Shown here piece after piece: positions 1 through 11,100 of a stretch of 64,000 bases of DNA (position 1 is its first letter; each line of letters starts with the position of its first letter). The DNA lies in the NCBI RefSeq assembly GCF_003265705.1, contig NW_020313157.1:2649570-2713569 (forward strand). Reading direction: 5' to 3'. The position numbers and the translations under genes are program-made. The stretch comes from Callorhinus ursinus. Its lineage: Eukaryota; Chordata; Mammalia; Carnivora; Otariidae. The notes beneath the pieces were generated by a model. That model was given only the letters and a program-made list of their open reading frames with translations. It was not told where the DNA came from and did not search any database.

Positions 1-199
1 GGTGGCTCAGTCAGTTAAGTGTCTGCCTTCAGCTCAGGTCATGAGCGCAGGGTCCTGGGATCGAGCCCCGCATCAGGCTCCCTGCTTGGCGGGGAGTCTG
101 CTTCTCCCTCTCTCTGCCGCTGCCTCTGCTTGTGCGTGTGCTCTCTCTGACAAAAAAATAAACAAAATCTTTAAAAAAAAAAAAGTCTTAAAAAAATAA
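1..199 (+). mobile_element. CAN SINE, 5' end cut by window edge
   Basis: tRNA-derived head (GGTGGCTCAG, GGTCATGA, GGGATCGAGCCCC), CT-rich middle and AATAAACAAAATCTTT plus A tail. Confidence 0.9.
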
Positions 200-206
200 A
201 ATTAAA

Positions 207-395
207 GGGGGCTAGGTGGCTCAGTCAGTTGAGCGGCTAACTCATAAGTTCAGGTCATGATCTCAGGGACCTGGGGTCTGGTCCTGAGGTCCAGCCCTGT
301 GCTGGGCCCTGCGCTCAGCAGGGAGTCTGCTTCTCTCCCTCTCTCTCTCCCTCTGCTCCTCCCCCTGCCCCCTTTCGCTAAAATAAATTGTTTTA
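207..395 (+). mobile_element. CAN SINE, diverged
   Basis: Diverged head (GGGGGCTAGGTGGCTCAG) and CT-rich body; ends AAAATAAATTG. Directly abuts the next copy. Confidence 0.85.
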
Positions 396-599
396 GGGGA
401 GCCTGGGTGGCTCAGTCGTTAAGTGTCTGCTTTCGGCTCAGGTCATGATCCCAGGGTCCTGGAATCGAGCCCCGCATCGGGCTCCCTGCTCCGTGGGGAA
501 GCCTGCTTCTCCCTCTCCCACTCCCCCTGCTTGTGCTCTCCCTCTCTTGCTGTATCTCTCTGTCAAATAAATAAATAAAATCTTTAAAAAAAAATAAAA
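396..599 (+). mobile_element. CAN SINE
   Basis: Full-length copy of the 'CCCACTCCCCCTGCTTGTG' type with AAATAAATAAATAAAATCTTT tail. Confidence 0.92.
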
Positions 600-600
600 T

Positions 601-828
601 AAGGGCACCTGGGCGGCTCGGTTAAGCGACTGCCTTCGGCTCAGGTCATGATCCTGGAGTCCCGGGATCGAGTCCCACATCGGGCTCCCTGCTCAGCAGG
701 GAGTCTGCTTCTCCCTCTGACCCTCTTCCCTCTCGTGCTCTCTCTCTCTCATTCTCTCTCTCTCAAATAAATAAATAAAATCTTTAAAAATAAATAAATA
801 AATAAAACAGTTTTAAAAAATAAATTTT
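601..828 (+). mobile_element. CAN SINE, 'CTCTGACCCTC' subtype
   Basis: Full-length copy with CATGATCCTGGAGTCC and TCTCCCTCTGACCCTC diagnostic bases and a long AAAT-repeat tail. Confidence 0.92.
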
Positions 829-999
829 TTTTTTAAAGATTTTATTTGATAGAGAGCAAGCGAGCATGAACAGTGGGTAGGGACAGAGGCCAGAGGGAGA
901 AGCAGACATCCCGAGGAGCAGAGAGCCCAACGATCCTGGGATCATGACCTGAGCTGAAGACAGATGCTTAACCAACTGAGCCACCCACCTAGGTGCCCC
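829..999 (-). mobile_element. CAN SINE, reverse orientation
   Basis: Starts with T-rich tail and AAAGATTTTATTTGATAGAG; ends with the complement of the tRNA head (CTGAGCCACCCACCTAGGTG). Confidence 0.9.
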
Positions 1000-1029
1000 C
1001 AAAATAAATTAAATTAAAAAGCAAACCAT

Positions 1030-1965
1030 AGCCAAGAGAAATGAATACATCCACACAAAAATTTGTACAGCATGTCCATTAACAACCCAAAGCTGGAGAC
1101 AACCTGAATGCCCACCCACTGATGGACAGATAAACAAAACGTGGTCCAACCACACAGAGGAGTGCTATGAACCACAGGAAGAAACAAGGTACTGACGCCT
1201 GCTACGACATGGATGAAGACACGGTGTTCAGGGACAGAAGCCAGTCACAAAAAAAGGTCACATACTCTGATTCTGTTTATGTGAAATATCCCCAACAGGC
1301 AAGTCCAAAATGACAGAAAGCAGACGAACGGCTGCCGGGGGCTGAGGGACTGGTGGTGGGCACAGCGTCTCCTCTGGGGCTGATGAAATCAGATGGCAGT
1401 GACGGCTGCACAACTCTGAATACAGACCTTCTTCAACTTACGACAGGGTTACAGCTTGAGAAGCCCCTCGTAAGGTGAAATTATCAGAAGTCGAAAATGC
1501 ACTAACACACCCTGAAGAACTTAAAACGTGCTCGGAACACTTACATCAGCCTATAGTTGGGCAAAATCGCCTCCCACAGAACCCATTTCATACTGAAGTG
1601 CTGAGCAGTATCTCATGTAATATAGTGAATACCGTACTGAAAGAGAAAAACGGGATGGCGGTCAGTCTGTCGGTCGTTTACCCTCGTGAGCGCGTGGCTG
1701 ACGGGGAGCTTCAGCTCCTGCCCCCGCATCCCCAGGGAGGACCGTGCTACAGATCGCTAGCCCAGCGGAAGATGCAAATTCAAAATTCGAAGTACAGTTT
1801 CTACTGAATGTGTTATCACTTTAGTGCCATCGTAAAGTTGAAAAATCAAAGTCAAACCATCTTAAGTCAAAGGACCATCATCTATCTGGTAAATATCACT
1901 GACTGTACACTTTAAAAGGGCAAACAGTACGGTACCTGAATTAGATCTCAATAAAATGTTTTTAA
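1030..1965 (+). mobile_element. Old L1 3' end, split by a Tigger-like element
   Basis: L1 ORF2/3'UTR-like sequence at 1030-1420 (AACCTGAATGCCC, GATGGACAGATAAAC) resumes at about 1885-1965 (TGTACACTTTAAAAGGG, ATCTCAATAAAATG). The middle is the inserted DNA transposon. Confidence 0.75.
1423..1880 (+). mobile_element. Tigger-like DNA transposon relic
   Basis: Non-autonomous-type repeat starting CAGACC after TA, with ACTTACGAC near one end and GTAAAGTTGAAAAATC/AAGTCAAAGGACC near the other, i.e. inverted ends. A second copy lies at 23850-24530 in the opposite direction. An apparent 110-codon frame in it is not a gene. Confidence 0.65.
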
Positions 1966-2265
1966 AAACAAACTACAGAATAATATGTATACGGCATGAC
2001 CACATCTTTACAACAAACAAAGAGATGCACATGGGAAAAAAGTCTGGAATATACATGCTAAATGGTCAGAAGCGGTTGCCTCTGAAGAAGCAGCTTCAAC
2101 TGGGGGGCATTTTGCCTTACAAATTCTGTATAATTTGCACATTTTGCAACAAACATACATTACCGTTGTAATCTTTAAATAGGCAAGTCCGGGGAAAATG
2201 GCTAAAGAAGGGAGGCTGGCATGATGCTGGCGGCAAAGGGGACACCTGCCTGTGTCACAAGACAT

Positions 2266-2425
2266 CCCTGGCTGTCACAGCTGCAGTGGGGGTGCTCCTG
2301 ACACCTGGCGGCCAGAGGCCAAGGATGCTGCTCGAAATCCCACGGTGCACAGGACGGCCCTCACTTCAGAGAATGACCGGGGTCCCAAGGGTCAACAGCA
2401 CTGAGGCTGAGAAGCCCTGACTGAG
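2266..2425 (+). mobile_element. MER5A-type hAT-Charlie element
   Basis: Contains the MER5A-like run from 'CTGTCACAGCTGCAGTGGGG' to GAGGCTGAGAAGCCCTGAC, including GGCCAAGGATGCTGCT. Confidence 0.7.
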
Positions 2426-2615
2426 TACAAGTCTGGGTTTGGGGCCTGAGTATCTGTCAGGCCTCAAACACCTGCCAACATCTGCTTCAGCACCTCCGGC
2501 AGGCAGCGACACAGGGAGAGGACGTAATAACTTCCGGGACCTTCTAGCTATGGCAAGGCTTAGTTTCCCAACCACGGTAATAACGGATAAAAGTTTCCAT
2601 TTAAAAATACATCTA

Positions 2616-2832
2616 GGGCGCCTGGGTGGCTCAGTTGGTTAAGCGACTGCCTTCGGCTCAGGTCATGATCCCGGAGTCCTGGGATCGAGTCCCACATCAG
2701 GCTCCCTGCTCGGTGGGGAGTCTGCTTCTCCCTCTGACCTTCTCCCCTCTCGTGCTGTTTCTCTCTCTCTCTCTCTCAAATAAATAAATAAAATCTTTAA
2801 ATAAATAAATAAATAAATAAAAATAAAAAAAA
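2616..2832 (+). mobile_element. CAN SINE, 'CTCTGACC' subtype, with target-site duplication
   Basis: Flanked by TAAAAATACATCTA at 2602-2615 and 2833-2846. Confidence 0.95.
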
Positions 2833-2849
2833 TAAAAATACATCTAACA

Positions 2850-3044
2850 GGGGATGCCTGGGTGGCTCAGTCGGTTAAGCATCTGCCTTCGGCTCAGGTC
2901 ATGATCCCAGGGTCCTGGGATCGAGCCCCACATTGGGCCCCCTACTCAGCGGGAAGCCTGCTTCTCCCTCTGCCCCTCCCCCTGCTTGTGTTCCCTCTCT
3001 CACTGTATCTCTGTCAAATCAATCAATCATCTTTTAAAAAAATA
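2850..3044 (+). mobile_element. CAN SINE
   Basis: Begins GGGGATGCCTGGGTGGC four bases after the duplication of the preceding copy; tail CAATCATCTTTTAAAAAAA. Confidence 0.92.
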
Positions 3045-3880
3045 CATAAAAGAAGAAGTGAGCTGATTTTGAGAACATATTAGCTGAGGAGATAATCAGA
3101 GAAGGCAAAGACGAGGAAGGGACCCTGGGATGAGTTCATCCGAGACAGGCCCACGTGGCCGCCCACCACACCCACTGCGCCTTCCACCACCCCCGCCATG
3201 TCCACCGTGTCACACGCTGACAAGTTGGAATGTGGGCCCCTGATGCTCTAAGGGAGGAAAGGGGGTGCCCCTATGTGGCACTTCAGACCGGTTTATGAGC
3301 CAAGTGTGCCCCCAGGACAACTGACCTCACCAGGAGTCTGGAACCCAAACTGTCGGCCTGACTCAGCACATCTGCAAATGCACAAAGATCTGTTCTGTGG
3401 CCAAAACGCCAGGCAAGGGACTGCTCTATGAACAGAGGTCACCAAAGTGAGATGCAGCCTCAGCCCAATCCTCCCCACAAGCAACCACAGGGTGGGGACA
3501 CCCACTTGTCTGCCCAACCCCCTTTTGCCCACCCAGCCCCCTCCTTTTTTTGGGGAGCAGCTTCCCCCATTCACAGGAGGGTGAGCAGGACCACATGCAC
3601 CTGCTGGGTATACCGACCAGGAGTGTGGACATGCAGGGATGGAACCATGTGACAGAATGGGACTGGGGGCAGGGCTCCAGTGGCCCCATTCTTCTTTCAG
3701 AGGACTTTCTCACGTAAGTGATACAACGGCAGCTTCTGCTGCCTGTCATCAAAGCACCCTGACAAGCAAACACATACACAGCCAAGAGCAAACACCGTGG
3801 CGTGCCTTCACCTTCTGACACAGTCCACAAGCCAGAACCTTCCTGCCCAATTCCTACACCACCCATGCCTCCGTTCCTTC
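3045..3880. other. MGRN1 intron 5, no recognised feature
   Basis: Mixed single-copy-looking sequence. Short open frames occur on both strands but show no family resemblance or splice pattern. Confidence 0.5.
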
Positions 3881-3884
3881 CCCC

Positions 3885-4215
3885 TAATTTATTTTAGTGA
3901 TATACGACTGCCTTCTTCAAGAAACCACAGAATTCAGCTAAATGAGAGCAGCCTGATACAAATGGCCACAAACCATATGACTCCATTTATATAAAACATC
4001 CAGAAAAGCCAAGTCCGTCCAGAAAGTAGATTAATGTAGGGGCTGGGACTAGGAACAGGGATTAACTGCAAGTGGGCATTGAGGGACCCTAGTGGAGGAT
4101 GGAAATGTTTGAGAACTGGATTGTGATGATCATCACATAATTCATAAATTTACTAAAAATTACTGAATTACATACTTAGGAGGGTTTTATGGTACGTAAA
4201 TTATACCTTAACAGG
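3885..4215 (+). mobile_element. Old L1 3' end
   Basis: Typical L1 3' sequence: ATGACTCCATTTATATAAAA, then GGGATTAACTGCAAGTGGG and a run ending ATGGTACGTAAATTATACCTTAA. Confidence 0.7.
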
Positions 4216-4289
4216 CCTACTGTAACAATTCAGACACGTTTACAGTATTGGCACACACACCGTTCACGTACAGTGTGTATGTGTGTGCA

Positions 4290-4682
4290 TACATGTGTTC
4301 TAGAATTCTTTGTTTTTTCCCAAGACCCTGTGCAGCTTCACGGGCATCTTCCCTAATTTCTCCTCAAGATTTATATACACGTACATGTACCTGCAAAAAT
4401 GGCTTTGTGCATTTTTCTTGTTGTCACATACATGAAATTATACTGTATCTGTCTGCAATGGCCCTCCAAGCCTGTAAGGGGATATCAGTCTGTACAGTAC
4501 ACACACATCCCTTTCCCCTGCGCTAAGGCTGCATGGCATCCATTATAGAAGTGAACCACGGGGCCCGTATTATGCAGACAGATGGTTCCCATAACCTCAG
4601 TGAACAAGCAATCAGACATACAGGCTGTTTGCATTTTTTGCTATTACAGACAAAGCTTCGATCACCATCCTTCACATGACAT
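4290..4682. mobile_element. Possible old LINE fragment
   Basis: Phrases such as TGTTTGCATTTTTTGCTATTACAGAC resemble diverged L1 ORF2-3' sequence, but the match is weak. Confidence 0.35.
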
Positions 4683-4697
4683 AAATTACCGTCCCCA

Positions 4698-4759
4698 AGC
4701 TTTGCGCAGTGGCAGTATCGTAGCCAATGAGGTTTATCCGAGGCGCGATTATTGCTAAT
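4698..4759 (+). pseudogene. U4 snRNA retropseudogene, 3'-truncated and tailless
   Basis: 62 bases reproduce the 5' end of U4 spliceosomal RNA, starting AGCTTTGCGCAGTGGCAGTA and ending within the 5' stem-loop (TTGCTAAT). There is no poly(A). It is bounded by an exact 15-base direct repeat AAATTACCGTCCCCA (4683-4697 and 4760-4774), the mark of L1-mediated insertion. It lies in MGRN1 intron 5, antisense to the gene, 312 bases past exon 5. Too short to be a working U4, and it lacks snRNA promoter elements. Confidence 0.93.
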
Positions 4760-5070
4760 AAATTACCGTCCCCAGCTATGGAACCACACGGTGGAAGGGG
4801 TCCTGCCATCCTGCAGTCCCATGGCCCTGACAAGGCACCAAAGCTGGGTACTGGAGCCTGTAACTGCCGCCAACACGTGAATCAAACCCCGCTCTCTGGT
4901 CCAGCACAAGCCCGACTGAGCACACAGACCTGAGTCAGCAGCCACTCCTGATGCTTATCAACCACGCAAGGAATCTGAGCAGACAGGCCCCGAGGTGCTC
5001 GTCCCCCGCCACAAGGGGGAGGGAATTCGGGAAAGGGGCCCAGGAAAGGGGGGCCTGGCCAGAAGGTTAC

Positions 5071-5188
5071 CTCATCATCCTTCCACTCGGAGAAGTCGAT
5101 CTTGAAGGAGGGCAGGGAGAACTGCTGGCTCACCCCTCTCTTGTAGTGGACGGTCTCGGACTGCAGGGCGGGGCTCTTGGGGCTGTAC
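5071..5188 (-). CDS. MGRN1: MGRN1 exon 5
   Basis: 118 bases, residues 148-187. Acceptor CCCCTTCAG, donor GTAACC. Encodes [18 protein letters not shown] and ends DFSEWKDDE in phase 0. No further MGRN1 exon is recognisable between here and position 1, so intron 5 is at least 5 kb. Confidence 0.97.
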
Positions 5189-8100
5189 CTGAAGGGGCAG
5201 CCGAGAGAAAGGCCGCTGAGACTCTGCTGAGAGCAAACGGTCTGCTGCGCCTGGTCCTCAGGGCGAGCCCCCGAGCACAGGGGCCTGTGACACAGGGGCT
5301 GGCAGCCACTGGGCTTTTGGGACCGAGAGGTAATTGGACGTGCAGGACCCACACTTCCTTTCTCTTCCTGCAAATGCCAGCCCTCCTGTGGCAGGGCAGG
5401 GCACTCAGCCTGCCATTGACTTCAGCGGACCCATTCTGCTCACCACCAGCTCTGCCTGGTCACAAGTCCTCCAGAGCCCACACCTGCCCAGTAACTGCCT
5501 TTCCAGATCTAGCTACACCTTTCCATTTGGCTTTTATGGTGTGTTTACTGTGCCGAACAAACATAGTACAAACATGTACTCAGTGGGAGGCACCCCCACA
5601 ACCCCCACGCCCGAATGCACGGGAGTCTGCTCTTCCATATTCCAGCGGCAGTCCACCCACACCTGCTCTCGCGACTGCCGGGCCCCGAAGATGTCCCCTA
5701 GCCGACACACAGAGCTGAGTGCTCTGCAAACACTGCACGGCCTTCACCACGGGGTGAACGCCAGATGATCTCCAACATCTTGCTACTGCACACAACACTT
5801 CCAGGACCTGCTTCTACATCCATCTTAGCCACATATTACAAGCACATTCCCAGAAAAGGAACAGCTGGGTCAAAGAGGACTCACATTTTCAATTCTGATC
5901 AACTCTGGCTTCTCCCCATTCAGGAATCCAACACACCACCCTGAAAAAGCTTCCTCCACCCACCCCACACCCACCATTCTTGGGGCCTCTCTCAGTCTCT
6001 TAGACAAAAGACACTCTGGAGAGCCTGACAGACTAGGGGGCGGGGGGTTGTTCTTGTACACACAAAGAGAGAGGGCCCCTCCGCCCACCAGAGGCCAGAG
6101 GCCCTTCCTTCCCTGTGAGAACCCAGGCCTCGGCCCGTCGTAAAGACACAGGCTAGGACTCTGCTGCCATGCAAACCTGAGATTTTCTCTGGGACCTCAG
6201 ATCTGCCCCCTTGCTCGCCTGTCAGGAAGCAGAGAGGGAATCAGGGAATGCAAACAGAATTTCCAGGCTAAGGTAAAGGTCTCTGGGCACAGGCTTCCGG
6301 AGCCTTCCTGCTTCTCTTTGTTCCGGTGACTTTTGTGCTCACACCACTCAACTCCAGCAAACTCAGAAGGGAAGCATGGCTCCCAGCCACTCCGGCCAGG
6401 TCTCAGGAAGGGGACAGAGCAGCGTTTCTCCGCCCCCCGCCCCAGAGGAGTCTCCCAGGGGTCCAAGACGAAGGCTCCAGGGGCTATGCCCTTGGCTCAG
6501 GCATCTACTGTCCTTCTGGGGGCAGCAGACTCTCTTCTCAAGCATATGGAACCTCTTACCAGCCCAAGTGTGACAAAGACAAAAGCTGGGGGAGTGTGGG
6601 TAGGTGGGCCACTCGCCCGCACCTGCCGGCCTACCCGTCCCTTGCCCCTCTCTGTGGCAGCCCTCAGACCCCTCCCCACTAGCCAGGACCCCTCCACTGT
6701 GGCAGCCAAACTAGAAGAAAACAGAGAACACAGAAGCTTCACCCCAACCAATGTGGCACTGTGGCCCTCCCACATGTGTCCTCCCACCTCCTGGTCAGGA
6801 GCCAGAGGTGAACATGGCTGGGGACAAAGGTCAGGCAGGCAGGGTCACAAGGAAAGAGCCAACAGGGCACCAGGAGGGCCAGGGAGTGACCTGAATGGCC
6901 ACATTAGCGACAGCACCTGCAGGGCACCACGCTTACCTCTGGGGGGCAGGCCCCCAGATACTCCTGGATCTTCTCATTCTTGGCTTACGGTAAGAACACA
7001 TTGTAAACGGCTTGTGTCATTGAAAAAAACAAAAGTAATTCAATGTTTGGGTCAGCGTGAAGCCTCAAAGAAGAAAGTACAGGAAAAGGAACCTTGTCCT
7101 CTTGTTGCTGCCAGGGCGGGTACGAGGGGGGGTGCGTGGGAACATGGGGGGGACGTTAAGGGCAGCCCCTTGGGGGCCCAGGCCCCCAGCCCACTGAGCC
7201 CCACAGAGGACAAAGCGTTCACTCCCTGAAGGAGGTGCTCCCCACAAAGCCCCACCTCTGAGTTTTCTCCAAAAAACGGCAAGCAGCGGCAAGGTCCTTA
7301 TACCAAACACGAGGGGGCCACTCCAGCCACCCCCACCCCCAGCTCAGGAAACTGAGGCACAAGCGGTCCTAGGCCAGGAGCTGTTTGGCAGGGCAGGGCC
7401 AGCACCTGAAGCCTGAGTCCCAATCCCAGATCCAGTCGGGCCCTCAGGTGGCTTTCCCTAACAGGACACAAGCAGGTGCATTTTCCCTGGTCTGTCCAAA
7501 TCTGCTGCTGAAGTTGCAGATTTCAAACTTCTGGGGCCAGCAGGACCCTTACTGCAAATAAAACCTCTAGAAGCTCAAACACAAAACACGGACCACAGAG
7601 GCACAGCTGCTGGGGCCCGCCCCACTCCCCCAGGCCCAGAGACTCACACCGCAGTCCCGTTCAGGAACTCCTCCACCGCCTGGCAGTAGATGGTGATGGC
7701 CACCCGGGCGTCGGCATCAAAGGTGAACTCCAGGCTGTAGAGGACACGGGGCTTCTCACTGTCCTCGGAGGGGCTGTCTGCACCATCTTTGTACCTGCCC
7801 GGGAGGCAGAAGAACAGGCAGGTCAGGGGTCCTGCCTGTAAGCGCCCCCAGCCTGCACAGCATGCACATCCCGCACCCCCCCAGCCGGGGTCCTCAGAGG
7901 TGGCTGCCTGGAAATGTGCAGACCCGCTCCCGGGTGGACAATAAGGCCCAACACTGCAGAGCTGTCCTTCCCTCACCTCCTGCCCACAGAAGGGGAGGAG
8001 TCCTCCTGGTTTAGAGACAGCCCCAGACACCTCAAGCCGTCCAGGTTTAAAAGCAGTTTCTGGCCTGCTGATGCTGGAGACTGGATCATTCCTGGCTGGG

Positions 8101-11100
8101 AACTGTCCTGTGCACTGCAGGGTGTTGAGCAGCATCCCTGGTCTCTGCCCACTGAGGGCCTGCAGCACCCAATCCCCCAGCTGTGACAATAGACACGGGC
8201 CAGGGTCCCTGGGGGCACAGCTGCCGGTTGAGAAGCCCTGGTTTAAAGACTAGAGTTTCACAAGCAGAGCCCTGCTGGCCTCCTCTCCCTCTGCACCCAA
8301 CCCCCAGGAGCAACTCTGGGGCTCGAGACCTGCCTGTGACCTTCTGGCTTCACGCCCAAGGTTAGCAGAGCCGGGGGTCGCTCGCCACTGCCCCTCTTCC
8401 AGGCATCAGGGGCCAGAGAGCAGGGCGGGGCGGAGACTTACCTCACAAGCCGCAGGGAGTCTTTTCGGATGTTCACCAAGCTCCTCAGTGTCTTCACTGG
8501 CTCATGGGGGGCAGGGGTGACGTAAGGAAACTAGAAGGGAAAAACCCAAAGCAGTGCCCAGTGACTCCCTAAGGTGCGGCCAGGGCAGAACACAGGAATG
8601 ATCGAAGCAACGGTCACAAGTGTGTACGCCCCGGCCCTAGTGCAGGCAGCACAGCTGGTGAACGGGGGAGCAGGGCCCAGGCCACCCTGAAGGTTCTGGC
8701 CACACAGATCTCACCACGGTCCTCCAATTCCAGGAGGACCCTCAGCAAGCATAACCTGGCCCGAGGGACCCTGGGGCAGTGGGGGCTGGGGCTCTCAGGC
8801 CATGCTCCCACAGGTGGGACCTGATGCCCACTTCTGCCCGGAATAAAATGGGGAATGAAAAAGGACCGATGCTTAGTAAACATTCTGGAGGGGACTAGCA
8901 CACACACACACAGATACATGCTGGACACTGGAGTCATCTGGAGAGTTCCAGCCTGTGATAGCACACTGGAGCTTTATTAGATGTTGTCACTGGGGAAACA
9001 GAGGAGAGGGCTTATAGGATCTCTCTGCATCACTTCTCACCACTGCAGGTTGAGTCTATGATGCTCTCAAAGCTTAAAAAATAACAGATTTATGGAGGTC
9101 TGTAAGAGCCAGGCCCTACATGTGAGCTGAGGCTTCAAAGATGGAAGTGAGGTTGCTTTCTTGTTCTCGTGGACTCAGGAGGCTGGGGGAGACTCAGCAC
9201 CATCCGAAAGCCCCAGTGGTCCTATGGGTGGGGAAGGATGGTCCACCAGGCCCTAGCTCCTTGCCTCCCATCCACTAAAGGATCAAGATTTCAACTAGCT
9301 GCTCTGTTGTAAAACAGCCTAAAGACTCCTGGTCCAGAGGACACCCCACCTCCTGTCAGGCCCAGAAACACCCCAGGACTCAGCAGCCTTAGGGAACAGA
9401 GTTCAATGTCTCCTGAAAGAGAGAGCCTCCTGCCTGGCCCTTCACCCACACTGGGGACCATCATTTCAAAGTACAAACCCCAATCCCCTGCTCAGCATCC
9501 CCCTCCCCACTGGCCCTCACTCATCCTTCTCCCTCTCTCTTTAGTTTCCACTCATGAAATGTTCTCTTCTTCATTGTCAGCACCCCCTGCAGGGAATGGG
9601 ATGGGATCTGTCTTCCACCCCCAGCCCCTGGAAGAGTCCTAGGCACACAGCAGGTGCCAAATGTGTGTTGAATAAATGGACAGCAGTGTATAAGCGTGCA
9701 CTTCTCTGGTGACTAGTGAAAGCGAACCTGAGGTGGTCCCATAGCCTGGATGCACTGGGCTCAGCAACAGCCGTCCTGTCTCCAGTGACCAACCTGCAGC
9801 CATCCAGGCTCTCAGGGGGCAGCACCAGGACATGCCCCCGCACACACACACACACACACACACACATCCCACCAGCAGCTCTGCCCGTCTGGGGCGACTC
9901 AGTGCCCGCTTGTCCTCGAAGCTGGCTATGGACAGCAGAGGGGAGGCACCTCACCACTGCCACCCACGTGCCTAGCCCGGGCAAAAACCACCTGTACCCA
10001 CCTGGACTGGGCGATTGCCCAGGAAATTCAGATCCATGTTTTCTCCAAAGAGGTAACCTTCAGGGTGGGGGGTGTCAAATTTCTCACCTCCCATGAAAAA
10101 GTGCGAGGCAAAGTAGTTTCCTGGTTGAAAAAGAAACACAGTTGTAGATAAGGAGGCTTGACACAGCCTAGGGGAAGCGTGGCATGGCCAAGAGGCTCAG
10201 CCCTGAGAGCAGCTCCATTTGGAAAGAAGCCTCACAGATGGTCCCTCCCACTCGCAGCTGTAGCCTGGGCTTCAACCCTTCAACCCTGTCAACCCCTGCA
10301 CCCCGACACCCTTCCTGCTCCTCCTCCCTGCTCAGGGGCACACCCTGTCCTCTGCTCAACTCTCCTTTCCCTCTGGGGCAGCCCGAGTTGTGTCCTCCTT
10401 AAGGATACGTCTCAGTTCCTGCCCTACACCCGTGTGTGACCTTAGTTGGAAACAAGGTCTTTACAGATGAAATCAAGAAGTCAGTCTGAAGTACAAAAGT
10501 GGTAAAAATACGTATGTTGGTAAAACTCAGTCAACTGACTCACAAAATAAAAGGATGTAAAGTACAACACCATACACCTAAACTGTGGGGAGGAGAGGAG
10601 TAGAAGACTGGGCTCAAACTTAAGTGGCCACCAACTTAATACAGACTGCTATATGCAGAGGATGTTACATACAAACTGAATGGTAACCACAAATCACACA
10701 CCAGTAATAGATAAGCAAAAAAATAAAGAGAGGAATCCAAGTACATCATTAAAGAAAGCCAACTAGGGGCGCCTGGGTGGCTCAGTTGTTAAACGTCTGC
10801 CTTCGGCTCAGGTCATGATCCCAGGGTCCTGGGATCGAGCCCCCAATCGGGCTCCCTGCTCCGCGGGAAGCCTGCTTCTCCCTCTCCCACTCCCCCTGCT
10901 TATGTTCCTGGCTCTATCTCTCTCTGTCAAATAAATAAATAAAATCTTAAGAAAGAAAGCCAACTAATCATGATAGAAGAGAGTGGGAGAAGAGAGGAAT
11001 AGAGAAAAACCACAAAAACAACCATAAAACAAGTAACAAAATGGCAATACATACATACCCACCAATAATTACTTTGAATGTAAACGGACTAAACACTCCA

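Noticed and set aside
1..999. Regularly spaced repeats that might suggest an array such as CRISPR
   Set aside because: The units are SINE copies of about 200 bases with A-rich tails, in a mammalian genome.
6333..7229. 298-codon open frame (plus strand) in MGRN1 intron 4
   Set aside because: No family features, no splice logic, antisense to MGRN1, and composition typical of chance frames in GC-rich intron.
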